Positions 60,304 to 64,000 of a stretch of 64,000 nt of DNA are shown piece after piece (position 1 is the stretch's first letter; each line of letters starts with the position of its first letter). The DNA is from Aristaeella hokkaidonensis. GTDB taxonomy: Bacteria > Bacillota > Clostridia > Christensenellales > Aristaeellaceae. The notes beneath the pieces are model-generated. The model was not told the DNA's origin, ran no database searches, and saw nothing but the letters and a program-made list of their open reading frames with translations. The translations under genes and the position numbers were made by a program. Location: assembly GCF_018128945.1 (NCBI RefSeq), contig NZ_CP068393.1, positions 2,480,001 to 2,544,000 of the forward strand. The letters run 5' to 3'.

Positions 60304-61470
60304 ATGAAAATTTCCAAAAAAGACGCTCTGACCTGGTTCCGGTTTTTCGCGGAACTCCCCGGTGACGAACCCCTCGGCTGCCGTCAGCAGGAGATCTCCC
60401 TGGCCGCATTCAGCCAGATTGAAACCGCTGTGGAAAAACGCCGGAAAGAAGCCCTGGCCGCCATCCCCGGCCTGAAAGCCATCATGCCGGGAACAGCAGG
60501 CGTTCAGCCGTGGACACCCGACCTTCCCGCCTGCACCCTGTTTGTCGGGCCGGAGGAGAGCTTCCCCGCCGGCTGCCGCAGCTGCCTGCTGGGAACAGGG
60601 CTTTCCGCGGTGCGCAAAACCAACCGCTGCAACCTTGCCTGTCCCTTCTGCTATGACTACGGCATGCTGGATGAGATCGAGCCCATCGGCGAAGGGCTGT
60701 GGGAAATCGGCGGCGGACGGTACCAGGAAGAGGATCTGCCTCTGCTGTTTGCCCTGCAGGGAAAACCTACAGGCATCGCCTACGTCTACCTGGAGCCCTT
60801 CATGGAAATTGAAAAGTACTACGGCATTATCCGCCGCTTCCGCGAAGCAGGCGTACACCAGCATATGTACACCAACGGTGTCAACGCAAATGAGGAAAAC
60901 CTGAAAGCCCTGGGCGAAGCCGGACTGGATGAGCTGCGCTTCAACCTGGGTGCCAGCGGCGCCGCGGACAAGGTCATCGACGCCATGGCCATCGCAAAGA
61001 AATACATTCCCCGGGTAGGCATCGAGACGCCCATGACAAGGGAATTCTTCAAGGCCCTGAACAGTAAAAAAGAGAAGATCCTCGCAACGGGAATCGACTT
61101 TATGAACTGTGCGGAACTGCATCTGAACGACAACAACCTGCCCAACTACTTCGGGGAGCCGATGTACTTCTGCCGGATGGGCTACCTGAGTCCCATCATC
61201 AGCCGAGATCTGACCCTGCAGGTCATGAAAACCGCAGCGGAAGAAAAGTGGCCCATCACCGTGCACGACTGCAGCAATAAAACAAAAATCGCCCGCGACC
61301 TGAACCTGGCAGCCCGGGAGGGCGGCTGGTTCGGCCGGAGCGTTTACGGACGTGAAATTGAATGCATCCCCTACGAGGCATTCCTGCCGACGCTGGAGGA
61401 TGAAAGCCTTCCCTTCGTGGAAGAGGAAGAGCTGCCCCGGGGTTACCGCCCGGGAGAAATCGTACTGTAA
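60304..61470 (+). CDS. Radical SAM protein, unknown reaction
   Basis: 388 residues with the radical SAM motif in TNRCNLACPFCYDYG (Cx3Cx2C, residues about 107-114), preceded by an N-terminal extension with CRSC that could belong to another metal site. The barrel includes VYLEPFMEIEKYY and MYTNGVNANEENLKALGEAG. No clear C-terminal SPASM cluster. The reaction is not known. Its last 28 bases overlap the 3' end of the convergent decarboxylase gene. Confidence 0.85.
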   Translation: MKISKKDALTWFRFFAELPGDEPLGCRQQEISLAAFSQIETAVEKRRKEALAAIPGLKAIMPGTAGVQPWTPDLPACTLFVGPEESFPAGCRSCLLGTGLSAVRKTNRCNLACPFCYDYGMLDEIEPIGEGLWEIGGGRYQEEDLPLLFALQGKPTGIAYVYLEPFMEIEKYYGIIRRFREAGVHQHMYTNGVNANEENLKALGEAGLDELRFNLGASGAADKVIDAMAIAKKYIPRVGIETPMTREFFKALNSKKEKILATGIDFMNCAELHLNDNNLPNYFGEPMYFCRMGYLSPIISRDLTLQVMKTAAEEKWPITVHDCSNKTKIARDLNLAAREGGWFGRSVYGREIECIPYEAFLPTLEDESLPFVEEEELPRGYRPGEIVL

Positions 61471-62705
61471 GCCGGATCCACATCCAGGGTGGCAAAGTAA
61501 TCCGCCGCGGTTTCGGCCCGGCGGATCAGCCGGTAATCCCCGTCCGCAGTATACAGCACTTCGGCCCCGCGCAGGCGGCCGTTGTAGTTATAGCCCATGG
61601 CGGAGCCGTGGGCACCGGTATCATGAATCAGGAGCAGGTCTCCTATCTTAATCTCCGGAAGCTTCCGTTCCCAGGCAAACTTATCATTGTTCTCACAAAG
61701 ACTGCCGGTAATATCGTAAACGTGGTCCGCGGGAAGATCCCGCTTGCCGCAGACGGTCACATGATGATACGCGCCGTACATTGCCGGACGCATCAGGTTG
61801 ACCGCGCAGGCGTCCACGCCGATATAATCCCGGTAGATCTTTTTTTCATGCACCGCATGAGTCACCAGCCAGCCGCAGGGACCGGTCATCCAGCGGCCCA
61901 GTTCCGTCTTGATGGCGACGCCGCCTTCGGGGAAAAGTTTTTCATAAACCTTCCGGACGCCTTCACCCACCTGTTCGATATCCGGTTCCTGATCCTCCGG
62001 CTTGTAAGGAATGCTGATACCGCCGGACAGATCCACAAAGGCGAACTTCATGCCGAGCTCCGCCGCCAGGTCACGGCCCAGGGTCATGAGCAGCTCCGCC
62101 AGTCCCGGATAGTAGGCAGGGTCAATGGTATTGGACGCCAGGAAAGCGTGCAGGCCGAAGGAAGTGACCCCTTCCTTTTTCAGCACGGTCAGGGCTTCCT
62201 TCAGCTGGGGCAGGGTCATGCCGTATTTCGCTTCACCCGGATTTCCCATGATCGTATTGCCGATGGAGAACTGTCCGCCGGGATTGTAGCGCAGGCAGAC
62301 GCAGGACGGGAAGCCGCCGTTGGTCCGCAGCAGTTCAACGTCTGAAAGGTCATCCAGGTTAATAAAAGCGTCGAGTGCCCGGGCCTGGGCAAATTCTTCC
62401 GGCGGCATGGCGTTGGCGGACAGGATGATCTCTTCGCCGGAAAAACCGCAGGCCTTGGCCAGCGTCAGTTCCGTAGCGGAAGAGCAGTCCAGGCCGCAGC
62501 CTTCTTCTTTCAGGATCCGCAGTACCGTGGGATTCGGAAGCGCCTTGACGGCAAAGTATTCCCTGAAATCCTTACACCAGGCAAAGGCTGCCTTCAGCCG
62601 GCGCGCCCGGAGGCGGATTCCCTGCTCATCATACAGATGGAAGGGTGTGGGAAACTTTTCCGCGGCGCGGAAAAAAACCTCATCGTCCAGAGAAAAATTA
62701 GGCAT
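61443..62705 (-). CDS. PLP-dependent diaminopimelate-type decarboxylase
   Basis: 420 residues of the fold III alanine-racemase/ODC type: PLP-Lys in YFAVKALPNP, then GLDCSSATEL, HAFLASN, the Gly-rich DLSGGISIP, ELGRWMTGP and the C-terminal GSLCENNDKFAWER with the Cys-Glu pair, ending with GAHGSAMGYNYNGRLRG. This fits a diaminopimelate decarboxylase for lysine synthesis; a related decarboxylase cannot be excluded, so no symbol is given. ATG 62705 has GAGGGGG 8 bases upstream. Confidence 0.85.
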   Translation of the reverse strand: MPNFSLDDEVFFRAAEKFPTPFHLYDEQGIRLRARRLKAAFAWCKDFREYFAVKALPNPTVLRILKEEGCGLDCSSATELTLAKACGFSGEEIILSANAMPPEEFAQARALDAFINLDDLSDVELLRTNGGFPSCVCLRYNPGGQFSIGNTIMGNPGEAKYGMTLPQLKEALTVLKKEGVTSFGLHAFLASNTIDPAYYPGLAELLMTLGRDLAAELGMKFAFVDLSGGISIPYKPEDQEPDIEQVGEGVRKVYEKLFPEGGVAIKTELGRWMTGPCGWLVTHAVHEKKIYRDYIGVDACAVNLMRPAMYGAYHHVTVCGKRDLPADHVYDITGSLCENNDKFAWERKLPEIKIGDLLLIHDTGAHGSAMGYNYNGRLRGAEVLYTADGDYRLIRRAETAADYFATLDVDPAYSTISPGR

Positions 62706-62718
62706 GGGAAAGACCCCC

Positions 62719-64000
62719 TCACTTGAGTTCAAATTCAAACGTGTCGGCCAGATAACCGTTCACGTAGTAAGCAACACGATAGATTCCTTCAGGATAGTTC
62801 TTCTGTTCCAGCCCTTCTGTCAGTCCGATTTCCTTCAGAGACAGATACCAGGTATCCTCCGCCATGCACTCCTTCAGGTAGGACCATCCGGTATTATGGC
62901 TGTAGCAGACGCCGTCCGGAGCTGTCAGCGTGATCACCAGCGTCTGATTCGTCACGTCTTCCGTGACTTCATAGGCTGAGGAAGAATAGAAATAAGCCCG
63001 GCCGCTGCGCAGCAGCTCCTCCGTCACCTCTGTGACCGGAACAGGCGCTTCATTCTCCTGCAGGCCGCCTTCCGGCGCTTCCGCAATGGCAGTTACCAGC
63101 GGATGGAAACCATATTCTGTCAGGGGCTTCGCTGCCGGCACGCTGAAAGTCGCATAGGTTTCAGGAAACTCCTCAGGCGCTCCTGCCGAAGCAACAAAGC
63201 CTGCAAAATAGAACCTGCCCGGCGTCAGGAGCAGCGACAGGGAATTTTGCCCCGGATTTACCAGATTATACCGAAAGAAGTCATTGCCCGTATCCACCAC
63301 AACCAGGTACAGGCTTTCCCCTTCCGCCGTTTCCGGAAGTTTCATATCTTCCGTCCAGTCAAAAGTCACCTGGTTTTGCTGAATCGTCACATCCATCCCG
63401 GCGGGCATATCCTGCCAGTCCGGCAGGTTCTTCAGAAGGGAAGAAACCCGGTACCAGGTATAAATAATCTCCTCCGGTGTCACAGCCAGCACCTGATTGT
63501 CGCCTTCAGCCCATTCCGCCACAACGATTCCCGCCAGCTGGCCGTCCGTTGTCAGCACAGGGCTTCCCAGCGCGGCAGGGCCCGTCAGGGAAAGCACCTC
63601 AAAGCGGCGCTCCCGCATGATCTCCTGTGCGTACTGCACTCCCCGGTTCACCCGGGATCCGAAGGCGTCCCCGCTCCGGACAACGCAGTCTTCAACATCC
63701 GCGCTGGTTCCAAGCTTCAGGAGCGTCCAGGGTTCACAGCGCTCGGGCGTTTCCGTCGAATCATAGAAGACCATGGCCAGCAGACCGTCGTCATCCTGCA
63801 GGACGGCCTGCACTTCCCAGAAGTTCTTCCCGTCCGAAACCGCCAGATGCTCCGTGTTTTCCGGAAGCACGGCCGGCGACGTCATGACGGTGCCTTCATT
63901 CACGGGAACCACCGAGGCCACCCAGGTCATACTTTCGCCGCCGTAATCCCACAGATCAAACAGATCTGTTTTCCCGGCGTCTTCCGCGCCGGCACAGGCG
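62719..64000 (-). CDS. Trypsin-fold secreted protein, probably non-catalytic (5' end outside window)
   Basis: The frame is open to the window edge, where it reads ACAGAEDAGKTDLFDL, so the start and signal peptide lie beyond 64000. The first half of the visible part resembles a trypsin-like S1C/HtrA domain (WVASVVPVNEGTVMTSPAVL, SLTGPAALGSPVLTTDGQLAGIVVAEWA). The His region reads VMTSPAVL instead of TAAHV and the Ser loop AALGSPV lacks GNSGGP, so catalysis is doubtful. The second half is beta-rich. Its stop lies 13 bases before the decarboxylase start, in the same direction. Confidence 0.72.
   Translation of the reverse strand, partial: ACAGAEDAGKTDLFDLWDYGGESMTWVASVVPVNEGTVMTSPAVLPENTEHLAVSDGKNFWEVQAVLQDDDGLLAMVFYDSTETPERCEPWTLLKLGTSADVEDCVVRSGDAFGSRVNRGVQYAQEIMRERRFEVLSLTGPAALGSPVLTTDGQLAGIVVAEWAEGDNQVLAVTPEEIIYTWYRVSSLLKNLPDWQDMPAGMDVTIQQNQVTFDWTEDMKLPETAEGESLYLVVVDTGNDFFRYNLVNPGQNSLSLLLTPGRFYFAGFVASAGAPEEFPETYATFSVPAAKPLTEYGFHPLVTAIAEAPEGGLQENEAPVPVTEVTEELLRSGRAYFYSSSAYEVTEDVTNQTLVITLTAPDGVCYSHNTGWSYLKECMAEDTWYLSLKEIGLTEGLEQKNYPEGIYRVAYYVNGYLADTFEFELK

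Overview
This 64-kb window looks like chromosome from an anaerobic Bacillota of the class Clostridia, probably a gut or rumen organism of fairly high G+C. The signs are strong AGGAGG-type ribosome sites, frequent GTG/TTG starts, sigma-A promoters (TTGACA-17-TATAAT), a T-box leader, HydE/F/G for [FeFe]-hydrogenase, an Lpl-type sugar ABC operon, ECF sigma/membrane-partner pairs and paired ABC exporters. The taxon is inferred. I saw no rRNA, tRNA, prophage, transposase or CRISPR array.

Layout. 1-6.3 kb: the end of a histidine kinase, then on the minus strand an M50-like membrane protease with two ABC exporter half-transporters, then a secreted C39-like protein. 6.3-15.3 kb: two paralogous ECF sigma/membrane-partner modules flanking a small minus-strand gene, a P-loop phosphotransferase, the NAD(P)H-hydrate repair enzyme, a ten-hairpin array, and an XRE-TPR regulator with its MFS exporter. 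15.3-19.5 kb: a TM1266-family protein and hydF-hydE-hydG. 19.5-24 kb: a second hairpin array, a zinc/manganese ABC uptake operon and an SH3/peptidoglycan-binding protein. 24-31 kb: Na/phosphate symporter-PhoU with an overlapping diguanylate cyclase, opposite polyphosphate kinase and a ROK kinase. 31-36 kb: an OmpR-type two-component system and two paralogous secreted proteins, all three transcription units preceded by the same TTACA-type direct repeats. 36-42.4 kb: an LplA/B/C-like sugar importer divergent from its AraC regulator. 42.4-45.5 kb: a P-loop kinase with pyrE, a small membrane protein and a hydrolase. 45.5-49.5 kb: two divergent EAL proteins. 49.5-52.2 kb: an unusual XRE-cupin-acyl-CoA ligase fusion behind a T-box. 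52.2-64 kb: MATE exporter, two convergent small genes, an iron-type binding protein, murA, a J-domain protein, a PIG-L deacetylase, an SH3 protein, a radical SAM enzyme, a DAP-type decarboxylase and a trypsin-fold protein cut by the window edge.

Most unusual are (i) intergenic arrays of short hairpins whose stems all differ while the separators are conserved, (ii) exact 7-bp tandem repeats of several types, four times as inverted pairs bracketing an intergenic spacer, (iii) the T-box-controlled regulator-enzyme fusion, and (iv) a local two-component regulon whose operator was duplicated with its target gene. Small genes at 8298-8444, 54108-54242 and 54245-54388 are supported by ribosome sites, promoters or terminators.
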